A stretch of DNA of 64,000 bases from Aegilops tauschii subsp. strangulata (taxonomy: Eukaryota; Streptophyta; Magnoliopsida; Poales; Poaceae): positions 146,703,207 through 146,767,206 of the forward strand of contig NC_053037.3 in assembly GCF_002575655.3 (NCBI RefSeq), written 5' to 3'. Position 1 is the stretch's first letter. Each line of letters opens with the position of its first letter. Position numbers and translations under genes: made by a program. This document shows, piece by piece, positions 1 through 11,212 of the stretch. The notes below the pieces were generated by a model that saw nothing but the letters and a program-made list of their open reading frames with translations, made no database searches and was not told the origin of the DNA.

Positions 1-764
1 CACCCAACAAACCGGCGTCCGTTGCAAAGGAACCATGAGTCGGGGTTTTATGCCTCTCAAGATCTCTTGATTGGCTCTCTCCGCTTGACCATTAGATTGG
101 GGGTGAGCCACTGATGATACGTCAAGCCGGATGTGCTCTCGTTGACAAAATTCTTTCATAGCACCCTTGGACAGATTAGTGCCATTATCAGTTATAATGC
201 TGTGTGGAAAGCCAAACCGGAAAATCACCTTCTTGATGAATTGAACCGCCATAGCTGCGTCACACTTACTAACTGGCTCTGCCTCCACCCACTTAGTGAA
301 CTTGTCAACTACCACCAACAGGTGGGTCTTCTTATCCCTGGATCTCTTAAAGGGCCCAACCATATCCAGCCCCCAAGTCGCAAACGGCCAAGTGATTGGA
401 ATCATCCTCAATTCTTGAGCCGGTACATGAGCACGTCGTGGGAATTTTTGACAGCCATCACACCTTTTGACCAAGTCCTCAGCATCGGCATGAGCCGTCA
501 GCCAATAAAACTGTGACGAAAAGCCTTGGCTACCGGAGACTTTGAACCGGCGTGGTGACCACAATCCCCTTCGTGGATCTCACGCAAAATCTCACGGCCT
601 TCTTCAGGAGACACACAACGTTGAAACGCCCTTGTCACACTGCAATGATGTAACTCTCCATTAACAATAGCCATGGACTTGGACCGCCGGATTATCTGCC
701 TGGCCAAGGTTTCATCCTCCGGTAACTCGCCCAGTTCATATACGCCAAATATGGGACCGTCCAA
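1..764 (-). pseudogene. integrase of the left Gypsy element, partial
   Basis: The zinc-finger part (HEGDCGHHAGSKSPVAKAF, near 540-600) is followed by another frameshift near 510-525. The core then reads in one frame to the window edge. The catalytic acidic residues are visible: Asp in WGLDMVGPF, Asp in SIITDNGTN, and Glu in NGQAERANQEIL, all on the minus strand between about 390 and 40. The C-terminal domain and the 3' LTR are outside the window. Confidence 0.85.
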
Positions 765-2644
765 TCTGGGATGACATGAAGAGCCGCCACCAACTGAGCC
801 TCCGGATCAGGAACAGCCAAATCCTCCTCTGTTGGGAGCTTGACCAACGGATTATGCAGCACATCAAGAAAGACATTGGGCGGAACCGGTTTACGCTGGG
901 AACCCAAACGACTTAAAGCGTCCGCCGCTTCGTTCTTCCACCAGTCCACATGATCGACCTGATAACCTTTGAAGTGACCTACAACAATGTCCACCTCTCG
1001 ACGATATGCTGCCATGAGTGGGTCCTTGGAATCCCAAGTACCAGACACTTGTTGAGCCACCAGGTCCGAGTCACCGAAGCACTTGACCCAGCTTAAATTC
1101 ATCTCCTTAGCCATCCAAAGACCGTGGAGTAAAGCCTCGTACTCAGCTGCATTGTTAGTGCAAGGGAACATTAAACGGAGAACATAACAAAACTTATCAC
1201 CTCGCGGGGAAGTTAATACGACTCCAGCCCCCGAACCCTCCAATTGCCTGGACCCATCGAAATGAATAATCCAATAAGTATGATTCGGCTTCTCTTCTGG
1301 CGCCTGTAACTCTGTCCAGTCATTGATGAAGTCCACAAGTGCCTGAGACTTGATCGCCGTCTGGGGCATATATTTTAACCCGTGAGGCCCAAGCTCAATA
1401 GCCCACTTGGCAACCTGGCCTGTTGCTTCCCTGTTCTGGATTATATCCCCTAAAGGAGCAGAACTGACCACAGTGATGGGATGACCCTGGAAATATTGCT
1501 TAAGCTTTCGGCTTGCCATGAAAACTCCATACACCAGCTTCTGCCAATGTGGGTACCTCTCCTTGGACTCAATAAGTACTTCACTGATATAATAAACCGG
1601 CCGTTGAACCGGATACTCCTTTCTGGCCTCCTTGCGCTCCACCACAATAGCCACACTGACAGCCCGGGCATTAGCAGCCACATATAACAACAAGGGCTCT
1701 TTCTTAACAGGAGCAGCAAGGACCGGCGGCTCGGCCAGCTGCCGCTTCAAGTCCTCAAATGCTTCATTGGCGGCGTCACTCCAGACGAAGTCATCCGTCT
1801 TCTTCAGCATCTGATATAAAGGGATGGCCTTCTCCCCAAGGCGACTGATAAACCGGCTCAAGGCTGCAATCCGGCCTGCCAGGCGTTGGACATCATTGAT
1901 GCACTTCGGTTAAGGCAAAGAAGTTATAGCTTTGATTTTCTCCGGATTAGCTTCAATGCCCCTGTTAGACACCAGAAAGCCCAAGAGTTTGCCTGCCGGT
2001 ACACCAAAAACACACTTGGCCGGATTAAGCATCATTTTATAAACCCGGAGGTTATCAAAAGTCTCCTTCAAGTCATCTATCAATGTCTCCTCCTTTCTGG
2101 ATTTCACCACAATATCATCCACATAAGCATGAACATTGCGGCCGATCTGATTATGAAGACAATTCTGCACACAACGCTGATAAGTCGCATGTGCACTCTT
2201 GAGCCCAAAAGGCATAGACACATAGCAGAAGGCTCCAAAGGGAGTTATAAAAGTTGTCTTCTCCTGGTCCTTAACTACCATTTTGATCTGATGGTAACCA
2301 GAATAAGCATCCAGAAAACTCAAATGCTCGCAACCCGCTGTAGCATCAATGATTTGATCAATACGAGGGAGGGCAAAAGGATCCGCTGGACAAGCCTTGT
2401 TTAAATCTGTGTAGTCCACACACATATGCCAAGTGCCGTTCTTCTTAAGTACTAGCACCGGATTAGCCAACCACTCAGGATGAAATACTTCAATGATAAA
2501 CCCAGCCGCCAAGAGCCTGGCTACCTCCTCACCAATAGCCTTGCACCTTTCTTCATTGAACCGGCAAAGAAACTGCTTGACCGGTTTAAACTTGGGATCA
2601 ACATTAAGTGTGTGCTCAGCGAGTTCCCTCGGTACACCTAGCAT
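692..2644 (-). pseudogene. reverse transcriptase, RNase H and second RNase H of the left Gypsy element
   Basis: Two open stretches, 2644-1910 and 1861-692, are separated by an in-frame stop (1910-1912) just after the RT palm. RT motifs are clear: FIIEVFHPEWLANPVLV, the finger motif CVDYTDLNKACPADPFALP, FLDAYSGYHQI, and the catalytic AYVDDIVVKS. The connection/RNase H stretch (ALSRFISRLGEKAIPLY, YYISEVL) leads to a second RNase H-like domain with Asp-Gly-Ser near 1260 and a D-S-D motif near 1070. The reading frame slips into the next frame near 745-775, where the zinc-binding part of integrase begins. Confidence 0.88.
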
Positions 2645-2707
2645 GTCAGAAGGCTTCCACGCAAAGATGTCCCGGTTCTCACGGATGAACTCGATGAGCG
2701 CGCTTTC

Positions 2708-3757
2708 CTATTTCGGATCCAAGTTAGCGCTGATGCTAAACTGCTTGGATGAATCGCCGGGAACAAAATCAACCAGCTTAGTCTCATCAGCCGATTTAAA
2801 TTTCAAGGCCGGATCATGCTCTGTAGTTGGCTTTTTCAAAGAAGTCATATCCGCCGGATCAACATTGTCCTTGTAGAACTTCAACTCCTCTATTACACAA
2901 ACCGACTCAGCATATGCTGCATCACCTTCTTCACATTCTAAAGCGATCTTGCAGCTCCCATGCACTGTGATGGTCCCCTTATAGCCCGGCATCTTGAGCT
3001 GCAGATAAACATAACAGGGCGTTGCCATGAACTTAGCATAAGCCGTCCGTCCAAACAGGGCATGATACGGGCTCTTGATTTTCACCACTTCAAAAGTCAA
3101 TGTCTCTGATCTTGAATCATGCTCATCTCCAAAAGCAACCTCCAGAGCTATCTTACCAACTGGATACGCCGATTTACCAGGCACCACACCATGGAAGACC
3201 GTGTTGGACGGTTTAAGATTTTTATCTGTTAACCCCATGCGACGGAAGGTTTCATAATAAAGGATATTGATACTACTCCCCCCATCCATGAGTACCTTGG
3301 TGAACTTATAACCTCCAACCTGAGGTGCCACCACCAATGCCAGATGACCCGGATTATCAACCCGAGGTGGATGATCCTCTCGACTCCACACAATGGGTTG
3401 TTCAGACCAGCGCAAGTAACGGGGCACCGCCGGTTCAACGGAGTTCACTGCCCTTTTGCGCAGCTTCTGGTCGTGTTTGCACAGGCTCGTGGTGAAGACA
3501 TGGTACTGTCCACTATTCAACTGCTTCGGGTTGCTCTGGTAACCCGACTGCTGCTGCTGCTGATTCCCCTGATGATTATAACCACCTTGGTTGCCCTGAC
3601 TGCCTTGATTGTCATGTCCGCCTTGATTACCGTGAAATCCTGAACCAAAACTGCCTCCATCGTAACCCGGCCCATGAGATCCGGGGCCTGAACCGCCGGC
3701 CGGTCCATGATCATACCGAAAAAATCTGAATTTTTGAACTCCCGCATAATGTAACAA
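2708..3757 (-). pseudogene. aspartic protease domain of the left Gypsy element
   Basis: This open stretch of 349 codons has a Gly-rich, Gln-rich N-terminal linker (degenerate repeats of GNQGG type) and then a retropepsin domain. The active-site motif is MDGGSSINILY, where Asp-Gly-Gly replaces the usual Asp-Thr-Gly; this is normal for plant Tat-type elements. A flap-side motif HALFGRTAYAKF follows about 100 residues later. It is followed at once by the RT reading frame (2644 downwards). It is part of a broken polyprotein and should not be taken as a host gene. Confidence 0.85.
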
Positions 3758-6070
3758 TCCTTCCAGAGGTGCGTGGCCAGCTTATCCCGTGACCCGTGCT
3801 TTGGGCAAGGCTGGTTTAACAGGTGAGATAGGCGCTCAGGATTGGGACTTGGTCCTCCACCACACGGGGGCGGTTTACCCTTACGACGCTGACCGTTATC
3901 CTGCGTGTTGGTATTAGGCACAAAATCTAAACCGTTATCTGCTTTACGCTTACCGTTCTTTCCATGACCTGCCAAGTTATGCTGCTGCCCTTTTGTGCTG
4001 CCTTGTCATCGTCAGACTTGGGGTCCTTGGTACTATCAGAGTCGACATACTTCACCAGAGCCGCCATAAGTGTCCCCATGTCATTGCAATGACGTTTGAG
4101 CCGTCCCAATTTCAACTTCAGAGGTGCAAATCGACAATTGCCTTCCAACGTTAAAACTGTTTATCAGCATTGATGCGGTCTGATGAGTGCAATATTTCTG
4201 AAACCCAGCGCACCCAATGGGTTGTTGACTCTCCTTCCCCCTGGACACAGGTGGCTAGGTCCACAATTGACATGGGTTGCTTGCATGTATCCTTGAAATT
4301 CTGGATAAACCGGGCCCTTAACTCGGCCCATGACCCAATGGAATTAGCTGGCAGATTTTTCAACCATGTGCGAGCTGTTCCCTCCAACATCATGGTGAAG
4401 TATTTAGCACACGCCGCATCGTCCACATCCAGCATCTCCATTGCCATCTCATAGCTTTCAACCCATGACTCGGGGGATAAATCGGCAGTGTAATTCGGAA
4501 CTTTACGCGGGCCCTTGAAATCCTTGGGCAGCCGTACGTTGCGCAGCGCTGGGACGAGACACGGCACCGCCAACGAACTGGAGGTAACTCCTGGTTCCAC
4601 CGAAGTTGTTGGACGAACCGGAGTATTGGCGAGCTTCGTGTTGTGCCACTAACTCGGCCTCTCGACGTGCCCTAGCACGATCCACCACATCCTGAGCATC
4701 ACCACCGCCGCCTGCCGGGTTATGACCACGAGGCGGATTACAATTCCGCGCACTGCTGGACACGGCCGATTCATCCATATGCCTGCTGTAACTCCGGCTT
4801 GGGCGGGGAGTAGAATGAATCCTTTCGCGGCTGTATGAATAAGCCTGCTGCTGAGTCAAGGCTGTCTGAAGGAGCTCTCTAGCCCGTCGCGTCTCCACCG
4901 CTACGGGGGACTCACCGTCGACTGGGACACCAATCGTGAAGTGGCTGCGACTATGTTATCCAAAGGGTTAGAGTAATGACCTGGAGGCGTCGGCATGTGT
5001 TGGGACGGGATATTCTGAGGAGGGGGGTCCATTGCGCGCGGCTGAACCGGTGTCCCCGTTCCAGGCGCTTCGACCCGGTTTACCACTGGCTGGTTGCTGG
5101 TTCCTGCTCCTGGCGTGTTGAAGAGATTCCTGGCTTCGTAAACCGGAGGCAGGTGAGATCGGTACCTTCTCCTCATTACGTCATTCGATGCGTTCTGATC
5201 CAACATAAGTCGATAAGACTGTGCATCTAACTCGGCCTGCTTTGCCGTCATCCTGGCGTTTTCAGCAGCCAGGTCCACCTTGGCTTGTGCTATCTGATCC
5301 TTCACCTTCGCCACTTCTGCGTTGTGCTGCTCCTGATTCACCGGGCTGACTTCAGCCGCTAGCAGTGCTGCCAAGGTGTCGAATAAATCGGACAAAACCT
5401 GACCCAGCGGTGGCGCAGGGCCTCCTGCCCTAGCTGTTGTCGCCGCTGCTGAACCGGAAATCATCGCCGCGGCGGTCGAAGATTGTGGCGCTGACTGTGT
5501 ACCGGCCATGAAGATCGCAACTCGGCTTGGCGGATCAAGGGGGTCCGGAATACTGTCGCCATCGGAACAACCCCCAAACCGGCCATCCTGCAACTGATAC
5601 AATGACTCGGTCTCTCCAGTAGATGACTCGTCACCGGAGTAAACAACGGTTTCACCACCAGATTCCGATCTATCCTCAGATTCCACTCCGTGGATGACTC
5701 CCACGAAGGCATGCTTCATGGCAGGCTTAACCCGGGCGGATCTCGCACGCTGAGCCGTTTCGACGATGTCGGTGCAGGTGTCCGGCTTAGGGCCCAGTTC
5801 GCCGATCTTGCCAATGAAAACGTGAATGCCGCCGAAGGGGACCCGGTACCCGTACTCAATTGAGCCGGCCTCGGGGCCCCAGCCTGCGTCGTCGATGTAG
5901 AGCTTGCCGCGACGACTCTTAGTCATCCGGCCCACAGCGTATCCCTTGAGCCCTTCGAAGCTGCCCTCTAAGAACTCGAAACCATCGTGCGATAGCCCCA
6001 CGGTGGGTGCCAACTGTCGTGGTTTTGTCACGGTAGATGTCCTAGTGAAAGGACTTAGTCGTGGAGCCAT
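3517..6070 (-). pseudogene. gag region of the left Gypsy element, frameshifted
   Basis: Four successive minus-strand open stretches (6070-4901, 4898-4503, 4600-4151, 4148-3517 in two frames) make one broken gag. The first is 389 codons and starts inside the LTR, running across the LTR end and primer-binding site. The third holds the conserved capsid core, including WVESYEMAMEMLDVDDAA and ARTWLKNLPANSIGSW, shared by grass Tat-type gag proteins. The last part has a Cys/His cluster (CPKHGSRDKLATHLWKDC), the probable nucleocapsid zinc-binding segment, then a Gly/Gln/Asn-rich linker leading into protease. At least three frameshifts separate the pieces. Confidence 0.8.
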
Positions 6071-6539
6071 CGCGACGGGTTAGCTTAAAGGGGTTAAAGT
6101 GGACAAAGGACGCAGAGAGTTTTATACTGGTTCGGCACCTTGCGGTGAAGGTAAAGGCCTAATCCAGTTGTTGTGGAATTGCTAGGGTTTCGATGACCAG
6201 GGAGCGAATCCGCTATGCCTGGCTCTCGAGTTGTCGTTTGTTATCCCTAAACCACCGTCGGGTCGTCCCTTTATATACATAGGTTGACGCCCGTCGGTTT
6301 ATAGAATCCCGATGCCGGCTCATAAACGTGTCCGGCTCGGTTTCTACTCTTTCTATCTTACAACACAAGTTTACATATCATGGCGGTTTATGTCTACAGG
6401 CTTTAATCCGCCATTGGGCCCTGGGCCTTCATAAAGCGCCACACTCCTTGTCTTCATGGGCTTCAAATATAAATAACTTGTTATGGGGATAACCCGGCCT
6501 CTCCTGGCCGGTTTATACCCAGTAGTAATATCCCCAACA
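6015..6539 (-). repeat. 5' LTR of the left Gypsy element (525 bp)
   Basis: On the plus strand the block begins TGTCGTGG at 6015 and ends CCCCAACA at 6539, so it has the TG...CA ends of an LTR. Immediately inside it (about 5998-6014) the minus strand reads TGGCACCCACCG, the expected place and style of a tRNA primer-binding site. A TATA-like TATATAAAGG lies on the minus strand near 6268-6278. The outer end abuts a truncated Angela LTR. Confidence 0.85.
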
Positions 6540-7586
6540 CCGGGGTTGCCCGGAACCACTTTTGGTGACCCGATATGTACCCTGTACCCTCCAAAACACT
6601 TCCTGTGTCCAAATACTATCGTCCTATATATCAATCTTTACCTCTCAACCATTTGGAGACCATGATCTCATCAGGGACTCTGAACAACATTCGGTCACCA
6701 AATCACATAACTCATAAAATACAAAATCATCATCGAACGTTAAGTGTGCGGACCCTACGGGTTCAAGAACTATGTAGACATGACCGAGACACCTCTCCAG
6801 TCAATAACCAATAGCGGAACCTGGATGCTCATATTGGTTCCTACATATTCTACGAAGATCTTTATTGGTCAAACTGTAATGACAACATACATTATTCCCT
6901 TTGTCATCGGTATGTTACTTTCCCGAGATTCGATCATCGGTATCTTCATACCTAGTTCAATCTCGTTACCGGCAAGTCTATTTACTTGTTCCATAATGCA
7001 TCATCCCGCAACTAACTCATTAGTCACATTGCTTGCAAGGCTTCTTATGATGTGCATTACCGAGAGGGCCTAGAGATACCTCTCCGATACTCGGAGTGAC
7101 AAATCCTAATCTCGATCTATGCCAACCCAACAAACACCTTCGGAGATACCTATAGAGCATCTTTATAATCACCCAGATACATTGTGTCGTTTTGATAGCA
7201 CACAAGGTATTCCTCCTATATTCGGGAGTTGCATAATCTCATAGTCGAAGGAATATGTATTTGACAAGAAGAAATCAATAGCAATAAAACTGTACGATCA
7301 ATATGCTAAGCTAACGGATGGGTCTTGTCCATCACATCATTCTCCTAATGATGTGATCCCGTTCATCAAATGACAACACATGTCTATGGTTAGGAAACTT
7401 AACCATCTTTGATCAACGAGCTAGTCTAGTAGAGGCTTACTAGGGACACTATGTTTTGTCTATGTAACCACACATGTATCAAGTTTCCAGTTAATACAAT
7501 CCTAGCATGACTAATAAACATTTATCATGATATAAGGAAATATAAAATAACAACATTATTATTGCCTCTAGGGCATATTTCCTTCA
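6540..7586 (-). repeat. truncated Angela/WIS/BARE-type Copia LTR
   Basis: This block is clearly similar to the Angela-type LTRs at 16771-18497 and 23593-25321, ending with the same TTATTATTGCCTCTAGGGCA tract and TTCCTTCA edge at 7586. It covers only the right-hand 1.05 kb of the LTR, because the left Gypsy element inserted into it at 6539/6540. The sequence after 7586 is not the polypurine tract seen beside an Angela 3' LTR. This edge is therefore the outer border of a minus-strand element or a solo LTR, and the missing part should lie left of the window. Confidence 0.85.
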
Positions 7587-8114
7587 GTTCAAATGTGCGG
7601 GCTCCACCAGTTTTGGGTGGGCCGAGGGTGTCGGAGTCTTGCGTGGATGGTGTCCGAACTCCCGCAAAGCCCCTGGTTTGCTTCCGATTTGTGGGAAAAC
7701 AGATATCATGGCTGGTCCTCGGACCGACGCAAGATGCCACTGTGTGGATTGTAGGGTCCGGACCTCTCGGTCCGGATGGATACAGAAGGTTTGAGGGTCC
7801 ATGTTGGAGAGGCCCTTAGTTGGGATTTTTTGATCGGGAGGAATTCATGATGAGAGGCCTACCCCAACTGAAATTCCAGGAGGGGGGGTATTAGAAGGTA
7901 AAACCTCTGTGGACAGCTCGTATGTTTCAAGTATTGCATTGGGAGTTACGCAAGCAAAACTCAAGTGGGTGCTCACTTTAATACGGTAGTAATTTGGCGC
8001 ATATTACATTTTGGTGACAATGTCATTCACCTCCAAGGGCGTGTAGTACTTCTCTCGGGGCTAAAACATTCATCTCCATCTCCATCTCATCTCCACTAAT
8101 ATTAAAAGCACAAG
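7587..8114. other. non-coding stretch between repeats, unidentified
   Basis: About 530 bp lie between the Angela LTR edge and the LINE. I see no convincing reading frame, terminal repeats or known motif. The short open frames at 7562-7819 overlap on both strands with no recognisable protein. It contains a C/T-rich run (CATCTCCATCTCCATCTC, 8069-8086). The last bases, AAAAGCACAAG (8104-8114), probably form the left target duplication of the LINE. Confidence 0.5.
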
Positions 8115-11100
8115 GTTTCTCTCGAGAGCTAAAAGGCCGGAGAGAAATATTGCAGAGTTTCGGAAGGTCCTAGCTGACTGTAACTTACATGATCTAGGGT
8201 ATAGCGGGACTACTTGGACTTATGATAACAAACAAGGTGGAAGAAACAATGTCAAAGCTCGGTTGGACCAGGGTGTTGCAACACCTTGCTGGACTAAGAT
8301 ATTTAGGGGCGCATCAGTGGAGCATGTGTGCTCTTCAAGGTCTGACCACACACCCCTCCTGTTACGTTTTGGCTCTAGGAAAGAATGGAAACCAGTAAAG
8401 AAATCATTTAAATATGAATCCATGTGGGAGAGAGTAGAATCGCTGGATGAGGTGATCAAGAGCTCCTGGACAAATGGCGGTAGCAGCCGATCCCTACAGG
8501 ACATAGGCAGAAAGCTTCAAACCATGCAAGATGTACTTGGCAGATGGGCTCTCAATAAGAATTCTGTTCAGTACAGAACCACATTAATTCTCTTAGAGTC
8601 AAGCTAAAAATCTGAGAATGATGGCCATGTCGGCTGAAACTGAAAGAAAGATCAAGCAAGTGGAGTCAGATTTATATGAAATGCTTCTGCGTGAGGAGAT
8701 TATGTGGAAACAAAGATCCCGTGTGATCTGGCTGAAAGAATGCGACAAAAATACAGAATTTTTTCATCGGAGAGCAACATGGAGAAGGAGGAAAAATAAA
8801 ATCAAAAGACTGTAGAGAGCGGATGGAAACTGGGACGAAAAAGCCGGGGACATCCATGAGGACATAAATTATTTCTTTAGAGGCTTGTACACGAAGGATG
8901 ATGAAGTCCCCCCCCCCCAAGAATTGATTGAGATTCTTCCAAGGCGAGTGGATGAAATTATGAACAGTAACCTGACCAAGCCGATCACCGATAAAGAAGT
9001 TAGCGACGCACTCTTCCAAATTGGCCCTCTCAAGGCTCCCGGGCCGGACGGTTTTCCAGCATGATTTTTTCAGAGGAATTGGCAGTTCTAAAAGAAGAGG
9101 TGATCAGGGGAGTGGAAAAGTTCTTTGATGATAGCATCATGCTGGAAGGAATAAATGATACAACCATTATGTTGATTCCCAAAGGTAACAATCCACTAAG
9201 CATCAAGGATTTCAGGCCCATCAGCCTCTGCAATGTCATTTATAAGGTTATATCAAAGGTGTATCGTCTCCGACCTTTTCTTGATGACCTTATATCTGAA
9301 ACTCAAAGTGCTTTCGTCCCTGGGAGGATGATAACGGACAATGCGATTATTGCATTTGAATGCTTCCACAAAATCCAGCACAGCAAAAACTCGAGAGACA
9401 ATCATTGTGCCTATAAACTGGATCTTGCTAAAGCCTATGATAGAGTTGACTGGGGCTTCATGGAGGGTGCCCTCCAGAAGCTAGAATTTAATCAAAAGTG
9501 GACCAGCTGGGTGATGAAATGTGTGACCTCGGTCAAGTTTTCCGTGAGATGCAATGGTGAATTATTGCAAGCCTTTACACCAACCAGAGGGCTACGACAA
9601 GGAGATCCACTAAGTCCCGATTTATTATTGTTCATAGTTGATGGCCTTGCTACACTCATGAACAGAGAAAACGCGATGGGGTCCATAACCCCAATAAAAA
9701 TTGCCCGGGGAAGTCCAGGGATCTCCAACCTCCTATTCGCTGGTGATAGCCTCCTGTTTTTAAAGCCTCGGTTGACCAAGCCACAAGAGTACGGATACGC
9801 TGAGCACCTTTCAAAGATGTATGGGTCAATTGTTGAGCCAGAACAAATGCTCTCTTCTATTCAGCGAGGCCAGCCCAGTCCATGTCACGGAGGAAATCAC
9901 GACTGTGCTTGGGGTGGTTTCCTCCACTTTTGAAAGAAAATATTTAGGACTACCGACACCGAAGGGACAAATGAAGAATGAGAAGTTCCAACCAATCATG
10001 GACAGATTTGGGAAAAGGTGCAATGATTGGAACGAAAGATTCATGTCTCAAGAGGCTAAGGAAGTACACGTCAAATCGATTATACAAGGCTTACCAACAT
10101 TTGTCATGGGAGTTTTCAAATTAAACCAAAGCTGTGAGAGTTATGAGAAAGTCATCAGGGACTTTTGGTGGGGTGACAAGGATAACCACAGGAAGGTTCA
10201 TTGGATGTCTTGGGAAAACATGACAAAATGAAAGAGGAATGGAGGCATCGGTTTTCGAGATATGCATTTGTTTAACCAAGCTCTACTTGCTAGACAAGGT
10301 TGGCGATTAATACAGAAACCTGAGAGTCTTTGTGCTAGATTGCTCAAATCAAAATACTATCCAAACGGAAACTTGCTTGATACGGTATTTTCTTCGGATG
10401 CTTCCCCAGCTTGGAGAGGGATCGAATTTGGTTTAGAACTCCTAAAAAAAGGTTTGATCTGGCGCATAAGGAATGGAAGGAAGATCCAAATTCAACGGGA
10501 TCAATGGATCCCAAGGAAAGAAGGATTAAAAGTGGCCACTTTCACTAGGAGATCAAGGCTAAGGTGGGTTAACCAATTGATGAGGCCAAACAGCAAGGAA
10601 TGGAATACGGAATTAATAAACATTTGTTATGGATGAGATCTGAAAAATAAGAACACCCTCCAATGCAGTGGATGACTGTGTGGCCTGGCATTACGAAAAA
10701 ACCGGTGTCTTCACTGTCAAAAGTGCATACAAGCTTGCTGATTCATTAAAGAGAAATGGAATGGCAACGGCCTCTAGCTCAGCAAGAGATCTAGGTGATA
10801 GGAGCGTATGGGATGTAATTTGGAAAGCGAACATACCAGAAAAAAATCAAGATCTTTAGATGGAGGGTCGCTACACAATCTCTTGCCACGAAACACAACA
10901 CTTTTAGAAGAACAATATTGAAGGAAGATGTGGGTGATATTTGCAGAGTTGAAAGCGAGAGTGAGTACCATGCTGTTATTGCGTGCACCAGAAGTAAGGA
11001 ACTTAGGGAGGCCATGAGGGCACATTGGGAAATTCCCAAAGAACATGCATTCAGAATGACCGATCCTGATTGGTTCCAGGTGCTCCTCTCCTCGCTAAAT

Positions 11101-11181
11101 GAGCAGTGCAGAAGTAGAGTCATGTTGATTCTGTGGCAATCATGGCACCTATGGAATAATGTGATCCATGGAGATGGCTAG
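8115..11181 (+). pseudogene. LINE ORF2 remnant (endonuclease end, reverse transcriptase, zf-RVT tail)
   Basis: The frame opens within the endonuclease domain: GYSGTTWTYDNKQGGRNNV and later SVEHVCSSRSDHTPLLLRF, the conserved SDH box. RT motifs follow: KDFRPISLCNVIYKVISK, SAFVPGRMITDNAIIAFE, KLDLAKAYDRVDW, RGLRQGDPLSPDL. The catalytic box reads FAGD (9736-9747) where active LINEs have FADD or YADD, so one catalytic Asp is lost. A run of 12 C's near 8909-8920, several stops (for example 8814, 10229, 10857) and frameshifts break the frame. The tail has a degenerate zf-RVT pattern and WQSWHLWNNVIHGDG. Confidence 0.88.
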
Positions 11182-11212
11182 GAGCGATGGTGATTTCCAC
11201 CTGATCGCTGAC

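Larger units (their letters stand above)
1..6539 (-). mobile_element. Ty3/Gypsy LTR retrotransposon, Tat-like lineage, decayed, cut by window edge
   Basis: The element reads right to left. Its 5' LTR is at 6015-6539, followed by gag (about 3517-6070), protease (2708-3757), reverse transcriptase and RNase H (692-2644), an additional RNase H-like domain, and integrase (1-764). The order PR-RT-RH-IN defines Ty3/Gypsy. A second RNase H-like domain after the RT-linked one (FDGS...GAGVVL...NNAAEYEAL, in 692-1861) is the hallmark of the Tat/Retand group. At least five frameshifts and one in-frame stop break the coding region, so it cannot encode a working product. The remainder of integrase and the 3' LTR lie off the left edge. 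The insertion point is inside an Angela-type LTR; the 5 bp after the LTR edge (CCGGG, 6540-6544) should be one copy of its target duplication. Confidence 0.92.

Noticed and set aside
7562..7819. Overlapping open frames in the interval between the Angela LTR and the LINE
   Set aside because: Short, on both strands, without a recognisable protein motif or supporting context.
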